Origin: Thiomonas arsenitoxydans
GTDB taxonomy: Bacteria > Pseudomonadota > Gammaproteobacteria > Burkholderiales > Burkholderiaceae_C
Length of the DNA: 64,000 nucleotides
Assembly (NCBI RefSeq): GCF_000253115.1
Contig: NC_014145.1
Coordinates: 2,976,001 to 3,040,000 of the forward strand
Direction: 5' to 3'
How positions within the stretch are numbered: the stretch's first letter is position 1; each line of letters opens with the position of its first letter. The notes below the pieces were generated by a model. That model saw only the letters and a program-made list of their open reading frames with translations, did not search any database and was not told the origin of the DNA. Shown here one piece after another: positions 1 to 9,184 of this stretch. The translations under genes and the position numbers were made by a program.

Positions 1-81
1 CGGGCTGAGCCCGCCTGTGAGCCAGTCGGCCGCCAGCCGGTCGAGCAGATCGCTGTTGCGGTAGCGTGCGGGCAGCGTCAC
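1..81 (-). CDS. Anti-sigma factor, N-terminal fragment (runs off window)
   Basis: A reading frame starts with GTG at 81 and overlaps the stop codon of the ECF sigma gene. Only 27 codons lie in the window (VTLPARYRNSDLLDRLAADW and a few more). The stop/start overlap with an ECF sigma gene, and the leucine-rich helical start ending in a conserved-looking Trp, fit the zinc-finger/RskA-type anti-sigma factors that are usually co-transcribed with such sigma factors. The role is inferred from position; the diagnostic part is outside the window. Confidence 0.5.
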   Translation of the reverse strand, partial: MTLPARYRNSDLLDRLAADWLTGGLSP

Positions 82-641
82 CTTGCGCCCTCCCCGAGAC
101 AGTCGCGCAAAAACAGCACCGCGCGCCGGATCAGCGTTTTCACCGTGCCCAGCGGCAGAGCACGCTCGCGAGCGACTTCGGCGTGCGACTGCCCCAAGAC
201 ATACGCCGCCGCGAGCAGATCACGCTGGCGGGGTTGCAACTGTCCCAAACAATCCTCCATCGGTTGGCCCTGCAAGCGGGCTTCGAGCAGCGCTTCAGGC
301 GTGCGGTAATCCGCGATTTCGGGCGGATCATCCGCCTCATCGCCCTGCAGTGAAACGACATACTGCGCCTCGCGCTTGTTGGCGCGCAGGCGATCGAGAC
401 AGGTGTTGCGCACCAGCGCGGAAATCCAGGCCTCCGGGCTGCCCAAAGCAGGCCGGTAGCTTGCGGCCTGATGCCAGACCTTCACATACGCATCCTGCAT
501 GGCCTCTTCGGCAAACGACCGGTCGCGCAGCAGCCGCAGGCAGATCGCCCAGGCCCGGTTTTGCGTGGCCGCGTACAACTGGCCGAACGCGTCGCGGTCG
601 GCCAGGGCGGTGTAGGCAAGCAGGGATTGCAGGTCGGGCAT
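78..641 (-). CDS. ECF-type RNA polymerase sigma factor
   Basis: The protein (187 aa from ATG 641) has the two parts of an ECF sigma factor. Region 2 contains AFGQLYAATQNRAWAICLRL, then FAEEAMQDAYVKVWHQA, the helix that contacts the -10 element. Region 4 contains CLGQLQPRQRDLLAAAYVLG followed by a helix-turn-helix, SHAEVARERALPLGTVKTLI. An upstream in-frame start at 734 would add a basic, unlike-family extension, so 641 is preferred. It overlaps a partial anti-sigma gene by stop/start codons, so its activity is probably held back by that partner until a signal arrives. The nearby ferritin-like Tat protein may belong to its regulon; that link is inference. Confidence 0.88.
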   Translation of the reverse strand: MPDLQSLLAYTALADRDAFGQLYAATQNRAWAICLRLLRDRSFAEEAMQDAYVKVWHQAASYRPALGSPEAWISALVRNTCLDRLRANKREAQYVVSLQGDEADDPPEIADYRTPEALLEARLQGQPMEDCLGQLQPRQRDLLAAAYVLGQSHAEVARERALPLGTVKTLIRRAVLFLRDCLGEGAR

Positions 642-769
642 GAGCGCAGCGTGAGGGGCAGCCCGGCGTTCGCGGCGCCGCCCGATGAAGGCGTGCCGCA
701 AAGCAGGCGGGTTTGCGGCGAATGTTACCGACATCGCGCCGCACCCGCTGTTCGGGATGCCCCCGGCGA

Positions 770-1393
770 TCAGGCGATGAACGCCGCAGGCACCGGGTCT
801 TTACCCAAGGCGTTGAGCAGAATGGCCCAGTGCATGGTCTCGTCGCCCATGATGCTGGCCGCGGCCTTGGCGAGATCTTTGTTGTGGAATTGTGGCACTG
901 CGCCCAGATAGGCACTGGCCGCGCCCTTTTCCAGCCCGGCGGCGAATTCCAGCACGTCGGCCTGCGATTTGAGCGAGGCCGTGGGGAAGCCGTACTCATC
1001 GGGCTTCTTGGCCATGACCGGCGTGCCGCCCAGCTTGCCGATGGTGGACGACAGCACCTCGGCATGCGCTTTGTGCTGTCCCTGGAATTTCACGGCCACG
1101 GCGAGCACCGGTTTTTCCAGCAAACCCGATTCAGCGCCGACCTGATAGGCAGCGATGGCCTGATATTCCAACCCGAGTGCGACGTTGAGAATGGCGATGT
1201 CGTCCGTGGTCGACTGGGACATCGTCCCGGCCCAGCTCGTCACCGGCGCCAGCGCGCTGGAAGCGGCCAGCCCCGCGGCGAACAGGCCGCCGACGCGGAA
1301 GAACTGACGGCGGCTGGCGCTCTGCCCGCTGGAATCCTCGGGGGTAGCGGAAGGGGAAAGGGCGGTGTGGGCTGCGGCTTGCGTGCGTTGCAT
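770..1393 (-). CDS. Tat-exported ferritin-like domain protein
   Basis: The start at 1393 is set by a strong Shine-Dalgarno (aggaggt) 8 bases upstream; a longer frame to 1483 lacks one. The 207-aa product has a twin-arginine signal, SRRQFFRVGG followed by a hydrophobic stretch, so it should be folded in the cytoplasm and exported. The mature part has ferritin-like helices with spaced acidic and His residues (LNVALGLEYQAIAAYQVG, FQGQHKAHAEVL, GDETMHWAILLNALG), as in the Ferritin_2 family. These residues could bind a di-iron centre, but the enzymatic role is unknown. It is divergent from the octaheme cytochrome gene and lies upstream of the sigma gene on the same strand. Confidence 0.82.
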   Translation of the reverse strand: MQRTQAAAHTALSPSATPEDSSGQSASRRQFFRVGGLFAAGLAASSALAPVTSWAGTMSQSTTDDIAILNVALGLEYQAIAAYQVGAESGLLEKPVLAVAVKFQGQHKAHAEVLSSTIGKLGGTPVMAKKPDEYGFPTASLKSQADVLEFAAGLEKGAASAYLGAVPQFHNKDLAKAAASIMGDETMHWAILLNALGKDPVPAAFIA

Positions 1394-1634
1394 GGTGATA
1401 CCTCCTGAAAGGGAAAAAACGAGAACAGCGCGGTCTGTGCGGCTGTTGCTCGAATTACGCGCCAGCGGGCAAAACGGATTCAAACCGCGCGATTCATTTA
1501 TCCCAGATCAAAAGATTGCAATTCCGGCATATCGGGCTGGGAAGTTTTTGCGTCTTGTCACTTTTGCAACTGTATGTATCTGCAACCATGCGCTCCTGAT
1601 CGATCCGTTTCGCACACCGACTGGAGTGTTCGTC

Positions 1635-3395
1635 ATGCCGTTTACCCACCGCTTCGCGCCTGCCGCCCGCTTCGGCTTCTGGCTTCGTCTGGCCGCTGTC
1701 TGCGCGGTTGCGACCAGCGCCCCGCCAGCCCTGGCCAACCCTGCTGCGTCAATCCCTCCGTCGGCGCCGCAGTCGGCAATAGCCGAGGTCGACATCCACT
1801 CGCCTTACCGCGTGGTGCCCAAAATGCCTACAGGCGCAAAAACCACGGCGGATCACAGCAAGTTCAAGGAATTGCAGGGTCCGTTCAAAAGCGGCTCCGA
1901 GGTCACCGCCGCCTGCCTGAGTTGCCACACCGAGGCGGCCAAGCAGATCAAGGGCACCATCCACTGGAAGTGGGAGGAGGTGGAGCAGGACTCCAAGCGC
2001 ATCGTCGGCAAGAACAAGGTGATGAACAACTTCTGCGTGTCCACGCCGAGCAACCAGCAGTTCTGCACCGGCTGTCATGTCGGCTACGGCGATGCGAAAA
2101 GCGGCGAGTTCGTCGCCTTCAGCAAACGCCCCGATACCGATGTGGACTGCCTGGTCTGCCACGACCAGACCGGCAAATACGTCAAAGCGCCGTATCAGTC
2201 GGGCAACCCGCCCACGACCCGTATCGAAATGCCGCCTGGCTCGGGCACGTTCATCGAACCGATCGATCTGGCCCTGATCGCGCAGCATGTGGGCGCGCCC
2301 TCGCGCGCCAACTGCGGTACCTGCCACTTCAACGGCGGCGGAGGAGACGGCGTGAAGCATGGCGACTTGGACAGCTCGCTGATTAATCCGCCCAAATCAC
2401 TCGACGTGCACATGACCAAGGACGGGCTGAACTTCCAGTGCCAGACCTGCCACGCCACCGGCGGACACGAGGTCAGCGGCAGCCACTACAAGCTCGACGC
2501 CAAGCACGAGGGCGGACAGTATGTGCGCGGCAGCCAACACAATATGGGCAGCGCGGCAAGCTGCCAGTCCTGCCACGGCGACACCCCGCACAAGGGCAAT
2601 CTGGCGCAGGACCTGAACATGCACACCCGCAATATCGCCTGCCAGACCTGCCACATCCCCGAGTTCGCCCGCGGCGGCGTGCCCACCAAAATGGAATGGG
2701 ACTATTCCAAGGCCGGCCAGCGCGGCCCGGACGGCAAGCCCCTGGTCATCAAGGACGAGCACGGCCACCCCACTTACCTCGGCATCAAAGGCCAGTTCAA
2801 ACTGGGTGAAAACGTCGTGCCCGACTACACCTGGTTCAACGGCGCGGTGAAGTGGATGAACATCGGCGAGAAGGTGACGCCCAACAAAGACGGCGTCGTC
2901 GCCGTCAACCAGTACGGCGGCAGCGCTACCGATGGCAAATCACGCATCTGGCCGGTGAAGACCATGAAGGGCACCCAGCCCTACGACCCGGAGATGCACC
3001 GCCTGCTCGCCATCCACAACGCAGGCTTCGACGATGCGGCCTACTGGCACACCATGGACTGGCAAAAATCCATCGCCGCCGGCATGAAGGAGGCGGGGCT
3101 GGAGTGGTCGGGCAAGTACGAATTCGTCAAGACCACCACGACCTGGCCGATCACGCATATGGTCGCGCCCAAGGACAAGGCGCTGAGCTGCGCGCAATGC
3201 CACAGCAACAACGGTCGGCTGGAAAAGATCGACGGCATCTACATCCCGGGTCGCGACAAAGACCATCAGAGCTGGATCGAAACCATCGGCCTGGGCGTTG
3301 CCGGGCTGAGTCTGGCCGGGGTGATGGTGCATGGCGGCATCCGCAGTTTTCTGTGGCTGCGCCGCCGCAACAAGCCCGGCAGCAAGAGCCACTGA
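1635..3395 (+). CDS. Octaheme c-type cytochrome, tetrathionate reductase family
   Basis: The 586-aa product has exactly eight CxxCH heme-binding motifs: CLSCH, CTGCH, CLVCH, CGTCH, two CQTCH, CQSCH and CAQCH. Their number and spacing, the N-terminal secretion signal and the length match the octaheme tetrathionate reductase family first described in Shewanella. Near the end, TIGLGVAGLSLAGVMVHGGI and a basic tail form one membrane anchor, so the heme domain should sit in the periplasm. I start at ATG 1635, just before the signal peptide; the open frame reaches upstream to 1365. The cytochrome b gene follows after 48 bases and is the likely quinol-side partner. Family members also reduce nitrite and hydroxylamine in vitro, so the physiological substrate is not settled by sequence. 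Confidence 0.88.
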   Translation: MPFTHRFAPAARFGFWLRLAAVCAVATSAPPALANPAASIPPSAPQSAIAEVDIHSPYRVVPKMPTGAKTTADHSKFKELQGPFKSGSEVTAACLSCHTEAAKQIKGTIHWKWEEVEQDSKRIVGKNKVMNNFCVSTPSNQQFCTGCHVGYGDAKSGEFVAFSKRPDTDVDCLVCHDQTGKYVKAPYQSGNPPTTRIEMPPGSGTFIEPIDLALIAQHVGAPSRANCGTCHFNGGGGDGVKHGDLDSSLINPPKSLDVHMTKDGLNFQCQTCHATGGHEVSGSHYKLDAKHEGGQYVRGSQHNMGSAASCQSCHGDTPHKGNLAQDLNMHTRNIACQTCHIPEFARGGVPTKMEWDYSKAGQRGPDGKPLVIKDEHGHPTYLGIKGQFKLGENVVPDYTWFNGAVKWMNIGEKVTPNKDGVVAVNQYGGSATDGKSRIWPVKTMKGTQPYDPEMHRLLAIHNAGFDDAAYWHTMDWQKSIAAGMKEAGLEWSGKYEFVKTTTTWPITHMVAPKDKALSCAQCHSNNGRLEKIDGIYIPGRDKDHQSWIETIGLGVAGLSLAGVMVHGGIRSFLWLRRRNKPGSKSH

Positions 3396-3443
3396 CCCGC
3401 GGCCCGCAGTGCAACCTCACACAGACACTTCGAGGAATTCGTC

Positions 3444-4133
3444 ATGTCACACAAAAAACACGTCATCCTGTTCAAGCGGTTCGAGCGCTTCTGGCACTGG
3501 AGCCAGGCCGGGCTGATCATCCTGCTGATGTTGACCGGCTTTCGCATCCACGGCCTGTATGACCTCGGCGTGGAGTTCCTTACCGCGCTGCGCATTCACA
3601 CCTTTGCGGCTTGGGCGCTGGTGACCCTGTGGGTGTTCGCCATCTTCTGGCACTTCACTACCGGGGAATGGAAGCAATACATCCCCACTTTCGACAAGAT
3701 TTTTCTGGTCGCGCGGCATTACGCCTATGGCATGTTCCGCGGCGAGGAACATCCCTATCACCAGACCGTCGCGCGCAAGCACAACCCGCTGCAGCGTCTG
3801 GCCTATCTATGGGTGAAGCTGATGATCAATCCCATCATCTGGATCAGCGGCATCTGGCTGCTGTTCTTCGCCGACTGGGGCGCTTGGCCCATCTGGAAGC
3901 AATGGGGCATCAGCCTGCAAACTGTAGCCTGGGCGCACACCATCGGCGCTTACATGATGCTGATTTTTTTCATCATCCACGTCTATCTCACCACCACGGG
4001 CCACACGCCGCTGGCGCACATCATGGCCATGATCCGCGGCTATGAAGACGAGCCGGTGCACCACCATCCGCGGGCCAAGGCTGCTCCAACAGCCGCTCCC
4101 ACAGCCACGCTCACACCGGGCGAAAACGTCTAG
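3444..4133 (+). CDS. Membrane cytochrome b (b561/thiosulfate-reductase type)
   Basis: The 229-aa protein begins KKHVILFKRFERFWHWSQAG, the typical start of di-heme cytochrome b subunits (Ni/Fe-hydrogenase cytochrome b and thiosulfate-reductase PhsC-like proteins). Four membrane helices carry His residues suited to bind hemes, in FRIHGLY, IHTFAAWALVTLW, WAHTIGAYMM and IIHVYLTTTGH. It probably passes electrons between the quinone pool and the octaheme cytochrome encoded 48 bases upstream. The last codons are Pro/Ala rich (PTAAPTATLTPG). The TAG stop codon is shared with the first bases of a palindromic mobile element; without it the gene would end at the same place with TAA. Confidence 0.85.
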   Translation: MSHKKHVILFKRFERFWHWSQAGLIILLMLTGFRIHGLYDLGVEFLTALRIHTFAAWALVTLWVFAIFWHFTTGEWKQYIPTFDKIFLVARHYAYGMFRGEEHPYHQTVARKHNPLQRLAYLWVKLMINPIIWISGIWLLFFADWGAWPIWKQWGISLQTVAWAHTIGAYMMLIFFIIHVYLTTTGHTPLAHIMAMIRGYEDEPVHHHPRAKAAPTAAPTATLTPGENV

Positions 4134-4401
4134 GGCCTGTTAACGCTATTGATGCCCCCGCGCCGGGGTCTGGGCGGAGGCAATGCGAGGCGCAGGCCGC
4201 GCCGTGGTGTATTGCACCACAAGCGGACTGCAACGTGGCAGTGCGCCGCCCAGACCCCCGGCCCGAAGGGTTGCCCCCAGACGGGGCGTCTGCGGCGTTG
4301 TCGGTGCGAGGCAAGGCGACCAGCCTTGCCTCGCACCTCCGCCTTGCATCCCTCCCCGTCTGGGGGCAACGCGGGGGCATCAATAGCGTTAACAGGCCCT
4401 A
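4131..4401. mobile_element. MITE-like palindromic element with 32-bp perfect terminal inverted repeats
   Basis: The outer 32 bases (4131-4162 and 4370-4401) are perfect inverted copies; each begins TAGGGCCTGTTAACGCTA. Both ends are bounded by the dinucleotide TA, which looks like a TA target duplication. Inside are two further hairpins: a 13-bp pair at 4165-4177 and 4246-4258, and a 17-bp pair at 4270-4286 and 4354-4370 that holds a smaller 14-bp hairpin (4303-4316 with 4324-4337). No coding frame fits. It lies exactly between the stop codons of two convergent genes, and the transcribed form would also be a strong bidirectional terminator-like structure. Confidence 0.75.
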
Positions 4402-4402
4402 A

Positions 4403-5020
4403 TCAGAACGCGGTGGACATTGCGCGCCGCACCCCGGCGGCGCGCATCTGCGCCCAGGCCTGATCCAGCGAGCCGTTGAGATCGATGGCGCGGCAGGCGT
4501 CTTCCACCACGGTCACCTCAAAACCTGCAGCTCGGGCGTCCAAGGCGCTCCAGGCTACGCAGAAATCCGTGGCCAATCCGCACAACACCAGTTCGCGCAC
4601 GTCCAGTTCGCGCAGATAGCCCGTCAAGCCGGTGGGCGTGCTGCGGTCGGCTTCCATGAAGACCGAGTAACTGTCGATGCCCGCCCGCCAGCCTTTGCGA
4701 ATGACTGCCTGAGCGTGCGCAATGTGCAGATCGGGGTGAAGGGCCGCGTCGCGTGTACCCTGAATGCAATGGTCCGGCCACAGCACCTGCGGGCCGTAGG
4801 GCAAAGTGATGGTCTCGAAAGGCTGCCGCCCCGGATGCGCGCTAGCGAAGGACGCATGGCCCGGCGGGTGCCAGTCCTGCGTCAACACCACCTGCGAAAA
4901 CTTGGCCGCCAGCCGGTTGATCACCGGCACCACGGCTTCGCCATCCGGCACCGGCAGGCCGCCTCCGGTGCAAAAACCGTTCTGCACGTCGATCACCAGC
5001 AGCACGGGAGCAGACTTCAT
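4403..5020 (-). CDS. pncA: Nicotinamidase / isochorismatase-family amidase
   Basis: The 205-aa protein carries the signature sites of nicotinamidase, which turns nicotinamide into nicotinate for NAD salvage. The catalytic Asp is in VIDVQNGFC, the Lys in VIRKGW, and the nucleophilic Cys in LCGLATDFCVAWSA. The metal site appears as TQDWHPPGHASFASAHPG. I start at ATG 5020, where homology to the family begins; the frame extends upstream only as a shadow inside the next gene. The FAD/Fe-S gene ends 2 bases upstream on the same strand, so the two may be co-transcribed. A palindromic element abuts the stop codon. Confidence 0.9.
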   Translation of the reverse strand: MKSAPVLLVIDVQNGFCTGGGLPVPDGEAVVPVINRLAAKFSQVVLTQDWHPPGHASFASAHPGRQPFETITLPYGPQVLWPDHCIQGTRDAALHPDLHIAHAQAVIRKGWRAGIDSYSVFMEADRSTPTGLTGYLRELDVRELVLCGLATDFCVAWSALDARAAGFEVTVVEDACRAIDLNGSLDQAWAQMRAAGVRRAMSTAF

Positions 5021-5022
5021 GC

Positions 5023-8000
5023 TCACACCAGCACGCGCTCGATGCCGCCGTTGTTCGCAGCCTTGACGTAGTCGGCCATCCAGTCTTCGCCGATGAGGTG
5101 ACGCGCCATTTCGATCACGATGTAGTCGGCTTCGAGCAAGCCATGCTGCAGATCGTTGCCATACCGCGTGAGCCCCTGCAGGCAGGACGGACAAGAAGTC
5201 AGAATCTTGATGTCCCCGGCAAAACCATCGGCGCGCAGCGACAGCTCGTTCTTGCGCAGCTCTTCTTCCTTGCGAAAACGCACCTGGGTGGCGATGTCGG
5301 GCCGTGAGATGCCAAACGTGCCGCTCTCGCCGCAGCAGCGCTCGCTCTTGAGCACGCCGTCGCCCAGCAGCGCCTTGACCGTTTTCATCGGCTCCTGCGT
5401 TTTCATCGGGCTGTGGCAGGGGTCGTGATAGAGGTACTTGACCTCGCCCGCCGCGCCGCCGGGGCTGAGGCTATAGCCCTTCTCCAGCAGGAATTCGTGG
5501 ATGTCGATGATGCGACAACCCGGAAAAATCTTCTCGAATTCATAGCCCTGCAACTGGTCGTAGCAGGTGCCGCAGCTCACCACCACGGTCTTGATGTCGA
5601 GATAGTTGAGAGTATTGGCCACGCGGTGGAACAGCACCCGGTTGTCGGTGATGATCTTCTCCGCCTTGTCGAACTGGCCCGAGCCGCGCTGCGGATAACC
5701 GCAGCACAGATAGCCCGGCGGCAGCACGGTCTGCACCCCCGCATGCCACAGCATGGCCTGCGTCGCCAGCCCGACCTGGCTGAACAAGCGTTCTGAGCCG
5801 CAGCCCGGAAAATAGAACACCGCCTCGCTGTCCACCGAGGTGCCACGCGGGTTGCGGATGATGGGCACGAAATCCTTGTCTTCGATGTCGAGCAGCGCGC
5901 GCGCGGTTTTTTTCGGCAGGCCGCCCGGCATGGGCTTGTTGACGAAGTGAATCACCTGCTCGCGGATCGGCGGCTTGCCCACCGTGAGCTTAGGCGCCGC
6001 AGTCTGCGCCCGGGCGACGGGTTTGAGCAGGCGCGTGGCCAGGCGCTGCGCCTTGAAACCCACGTCCACCATGGCGCTGCGCACCAGCTTGATGGTTTGC
6101 GGATTGGTTGCATTGAGGAAGAACATCGCCGCCGCGTTGCCCGGCTTGAAGCTCTTCTTGCCCATTTTGCGCAGCAGGTTGCGCATATTCATGGTGACAT
6201 CACCGAAGTCGATGTCCACCGGGCAGGGCGTCACGCACTTGTGGCAAACCGTGCAGTGGTCGGCCACGTCTTCAAACTCTTCCCAATGCCGGATGCTCAC
6301 CCCGCGCCGAGTCTGCTCTTCGTACAGGAAGGCCTCGATCAGCAGCGAGGTGGCGAGAATCTTGTCGCGCGGCGAATACAGCAGGTTGGCGCGCGGCACA
6401 TGCGTGGCGCACACGCTCTTGCACTTGCCGCAGCGCAGGCAGTCCTTCACCGAGGCGCTGATGGCGCCGATGTCGCTTTGCTGCATGATGAGCGACTCGT
6501 GCCCCATCAGGTTGAAGCTGGGCGTGTAGGCGTTGCGCAGATCAGCGGGATACGCCGGATCGTCGAGCAGCTTGCCCTTGTTGAAACGCCCTTCGGGATC
6601 GACTTCGCGCTTGTAGGCGCGGAAAGCGCCGATCTCGGCCTCAGTGAGAAACTCCAGCTTGGTGATGCCGATGCCGTGCTCGCCCGAGATCACCCCGCCC
6701 AGGCTGCGCGCCAGCGCCATGATGCGGGCCACCGCGTCGTGCGCCTGCTGCAGCATCGAATAGTCGTCGGAGTTGACCGGGATATTGGTATGCACATTGC
6801 CGTCGCCCGCGTGCATGTGCAGCGCCACCCAGGCGCGGCTCTTGAGCACGCGCTGATGAATGGCATCGATCTCGCGGCGCAGCGGCTCGAACAAGCCGCC
6901 GGAGAACACCGCCGCCAAAGGCTTGCGCAACTCGGCCTTCCAAGAGGCGCGCAGGGAATGATCCTGCAGCAGGTGGAACAGCGTGCGGTCTTCGGCACTT
7001 GCACCCGCAGGCAGCGCCAGCAATGCAGGTGATGCAGACAACAGCGCGCGCTGTGCATCGGGCAGTTCCGCCAAAGGCCTGTCGAGCTGGTCGAGATAGA
7101 ACGACCACCGCGCATGCACTGCCGCCAGCAGTTCCAGCGCCTGGGCGCGCTTGGCCTCCAGGTCTTCCTTGGACAGCGCAGGCTCGCCATCGGCCAGCTC
7201 TTCGTTGCGCGCCAGCGGCAGCGTGCCGCGCAGCGTCCGGTCGATCTCGGCCACCAGCGCCAGCTTGTTTTTCAGCGACAGCTCGACGTTGATGTGTTCG
7301 ATGCCATCGACATATTCGCCCATGCGCGGCAGTGGAATCACCACGTCTTCATTGATCTTGAAGGCGTTGGTGTGGCGGGCGATGGCTGCGGTGCGCTTGC
7401 GGTCGAGCCAGAACTTCTTGCGCGCTTCGGCACTCACCGCGATGAAGCCTTCGCCCACCCGCGCATTGGCCATGCGCACCACTTCAGAGGCGGCGCGGGC
7501 CACGGCGGCTTCATCTTCGCCGACGATGTCGCCGAACAGCACCATCTTGGGCAGGGTGCCGCGCGCGCTCTTGGTGGCGTAGCCCACGGCCTTCAGGTAC
7601 CGGTCGTCCAGATGCTCCAGGCCCGCCAGAATGGCGCCGCCCGGCCGCGCGTCGAGAAAGGTCTTGATCTCGACAATGCTGGGAATGGCCTCGCGCGCCT
7701 GGCCGAAAAATTCCAGGCAGACGGTGCGCACATGCGGCGGCATTTTGTGCAGCACCCAGCGGGCGCTGGTGATGATGCCATCGCAACCTTCCTTTTGCAC
7801 GCCCGGCAGGCCGGCGAGGAATTTGTCGGTCACGTCCTTGCCCAGACCCTCTTTGCGGAAGCGCGCGCCGGGAATTTCCAGCAGCCGCTGCTCCAGCAAG
7901 GTCACGCCGTCGGCCGCTAAGGTGCGCACCTCGAAGCGCGCCACATCCACATCGTGAATCTTGCCCAGGTTGTGGTCGAGCCGCTGCACCTCCACCCAGC

Positions 8001-9012
8001 GGCCCTGCGGATCGACCATGCGCCAGGACGCGAGGTTGTCGATGGCCGTACCCCAAAGCACGGCTTTTTTGCCGCCCGCATTCATCGCCACATTGCCGCC
8101 CACGCAGGAGGCGTCGGCCGAGGTGGGATCGACGGCGAACACCAGTCCAGCGGCGTCGGCCGCGTCGGAAACGCGCTGCGTCACCACCCCGGCCGGGGTC
8201 TGGATGGTGGGCACGGGATGGGCCACGCCGGGCAGTTCGAGGTATTCGACCGCGCCGATGCGGTCGAGCTTTTCGGTATTGATCACCGCGCTCTTCCACA
8301 CCAGCGGAATCGCGCCGCCGGTGTAGCCGGTGCCGCCTCCGCGCGGGATGATGGTCAGCCCGAGCTCGATGCAGCCTTGCACCAAGCCGGCAATCTCGTC
8401 CTCGCTGTCGGGACAGAGCACGACGAAGGGATATTCCACCCGCCAGTCGGTGGCGTCGGTCACGTGCGACACCCGCGCCATGCCGTCGAAGCGAATCGCG
8501 CCTTGCGCGCTGTGCCGCCCCAGCACCTTGCGGGCGCGCTGGCGCAGCGCCGCGGCCTCGTCGAACCAGGCGGCGAAGGCGGCCACGGCCCCACGGGCGC
8601 GGTCGAGCAACTGACGCACCAAGGCGTCGCGCTGCGCGTCCGAGTTGCCACTGTGCGCGCTGTCGTCGCGGCGGCGGTCGATTTCGCGCAGGCGGTGTTC
8701 GAGCGCACCGATCAGCGCGGCACGCCGTTTGCGGCTCTGCAACAAATCGTCCTGCAAAAACGGGTTGCGCTGCACCACCCAGATGTCGCCCAGCACTTCG
8801 TACAACATGCGCGCTGAACGCCCGGTGCGACGTTCCTGCCGCAACTGGTTGAGCCAGTCCCAGGCTTCTCTGCCCAGCAGGCGCATGACCACCTCGCGGT
8901 CGGAGAAGGAGGTGTAGTTGTACGGAATTTCGCGCAGGCGGGGGGCGGCATCGGCCGCGTCTGCGCCCAAGGCGGGCATCAATTCAGGAGCGTGTGAAGC
9001 GGGGGCGTTCAT
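5023..9012 (-). CDS. DUF3683 / FAD-linked oxidase / Fe-S / CCG-domain fusion oxidoreductase
   Basis: This 1329-aa protein joins several domains. Residues 1 to about 190 form the DUF3683 region. A GlcD-type FAD-binding domain follows ([14 protein letters not shown]), with the FAD-oxidase C-terminal part ([29 protein letters not shown]). Next are two 4Fe-4S motifs ([36 protein letters not shown]). The C-terminal third holds two CCG heterodisulfide-reductase-like repeats ([36 protein letters not shown]). The layout resembles D-lactate or glycolate dehydrogenase subunits GlcD and GlcF in one chain. The substrate is probably a 2-hydroxy acid, passed to quinone or another carrier. I cannot tell which acid from sequence alone. 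Confidence 0.88.
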   Translation of the reverse strand: MNAPASHAPELMPALGADAADAAPRLREIPYNYTSFSDREVVMRLLGREAWDWLNQLRQERRTGRSARMLYEVLGDIWVVQRNPFLQDDLLQSRKRRAALIGALEHRLREIDRRRDDSAHSGNSDAQRDALVRQLLDRARGAVAAFAAWFDEAAALRQRARKVLGRHSAQGAIRFDGMARVSHVTDATDWRVEYPFVVLCPDSEDEIAGLVQGCIELGLTIIPRGGGTGYTGGAIPLVWKSAVINTEKLDRIGAVEYLELPGVAHPVPTIQTPAGVVTQRVSDAADAAGLVFAVDPTSADASCVGGNVAMNAGGKKAVLWGTAIDNLASWRMVDPQGRWVEVQRLDHNLGKIHDVDVARFEVRTLAADGVTLLEQRLLEIPGARFRKEGLGKDVTDKFLAGLPGVQKEGCDGIITSARWVLHKMPPHVRTVCLEFFGQAREAIPSIVEIKTFLDARPGGAILAGLEHLDDRYLKAVGYATKSARGTLPKMVLFGDIVGEDEAAVARAASEVVRMANARVGEGFIAVSAEARKKFWLDRKRTAAIARHTNAFKINEDVVIPLPRMGEYVDGIEHINVELSLKNKLALVAEIDRTLRGTLPLARNEELADGEPALSKEDLEAKRAQALELLAAVHARWSFYLDQLDRPLAELPDAQRALLSASPALLALPAGASAEDRTLFHLLQDHSLRASWKAELRKPLAAVFSGGLFEPLRREIDAIHQRVLKSRAWVALHMHAGDGNVHTNIPVNSDDYSMLQQAHDAVARIMALARSLGGVISGEHGIGITKLEFLTEAEIGAFRAYKREVDPEGRFNKGKLLDDPAYPADLRNAYTPSFNLMGHESLIMQQSDIGAISASVKDCLRCGKCKSVCATHVPRANLLYSPRDKILATSLLIEAFLYEEQTRRGVSIRHWEEFEDVADHCTVCHKCVTPCPVDIDFGDVTMNMRNLLRKMGKKSFKPGNAAAMFFLNATNPQTIKLVRSAMVDVGFKAQRLATRLLKPVARAQTAAPKLTVGKPPIREQVIHFVNKPMPGGLPKKTARALLDIEDKDFVPIIRNPRGTSVDSEAVFYFPGCGSERLFSQVGLATQAMLWHAGVQTVLPPGYLCCGYPQRGSGQFDKAEKIITDNRVLFHRVANTLNYLDIKTVVVSCGTCYDQLQGYEFEKIFPGCRIIDIHEFLLEKGYSLSPGGAAGEVKYLYHDPCHSPMKTQEPMKTVKALLGDGVLKSERCCGESGTFGISRPDIATQVRFRKEEELRKNELSLRADGFAGDIKILTSCPSCLQGLTRYGNDLQHGLLEADYIVIEMARHLIGEDWMADYVKAANNGGIERVLV

Positions 9013-9184
9013 CGCAGCGGCGTCCGGCAGGCGGAGCGGGGGAGATAAACCGTCATTGTAGGGAGGCTGTTATTTCCATATGAGAACAACGCTCAGGGCA
9101 TTTTCGTGACAAATTTCACGCAAGCGCCGATCAGATGGTGCAACACAACAAACTCGGGAAATCCCTGGCTTCTATGCTGCCCGC

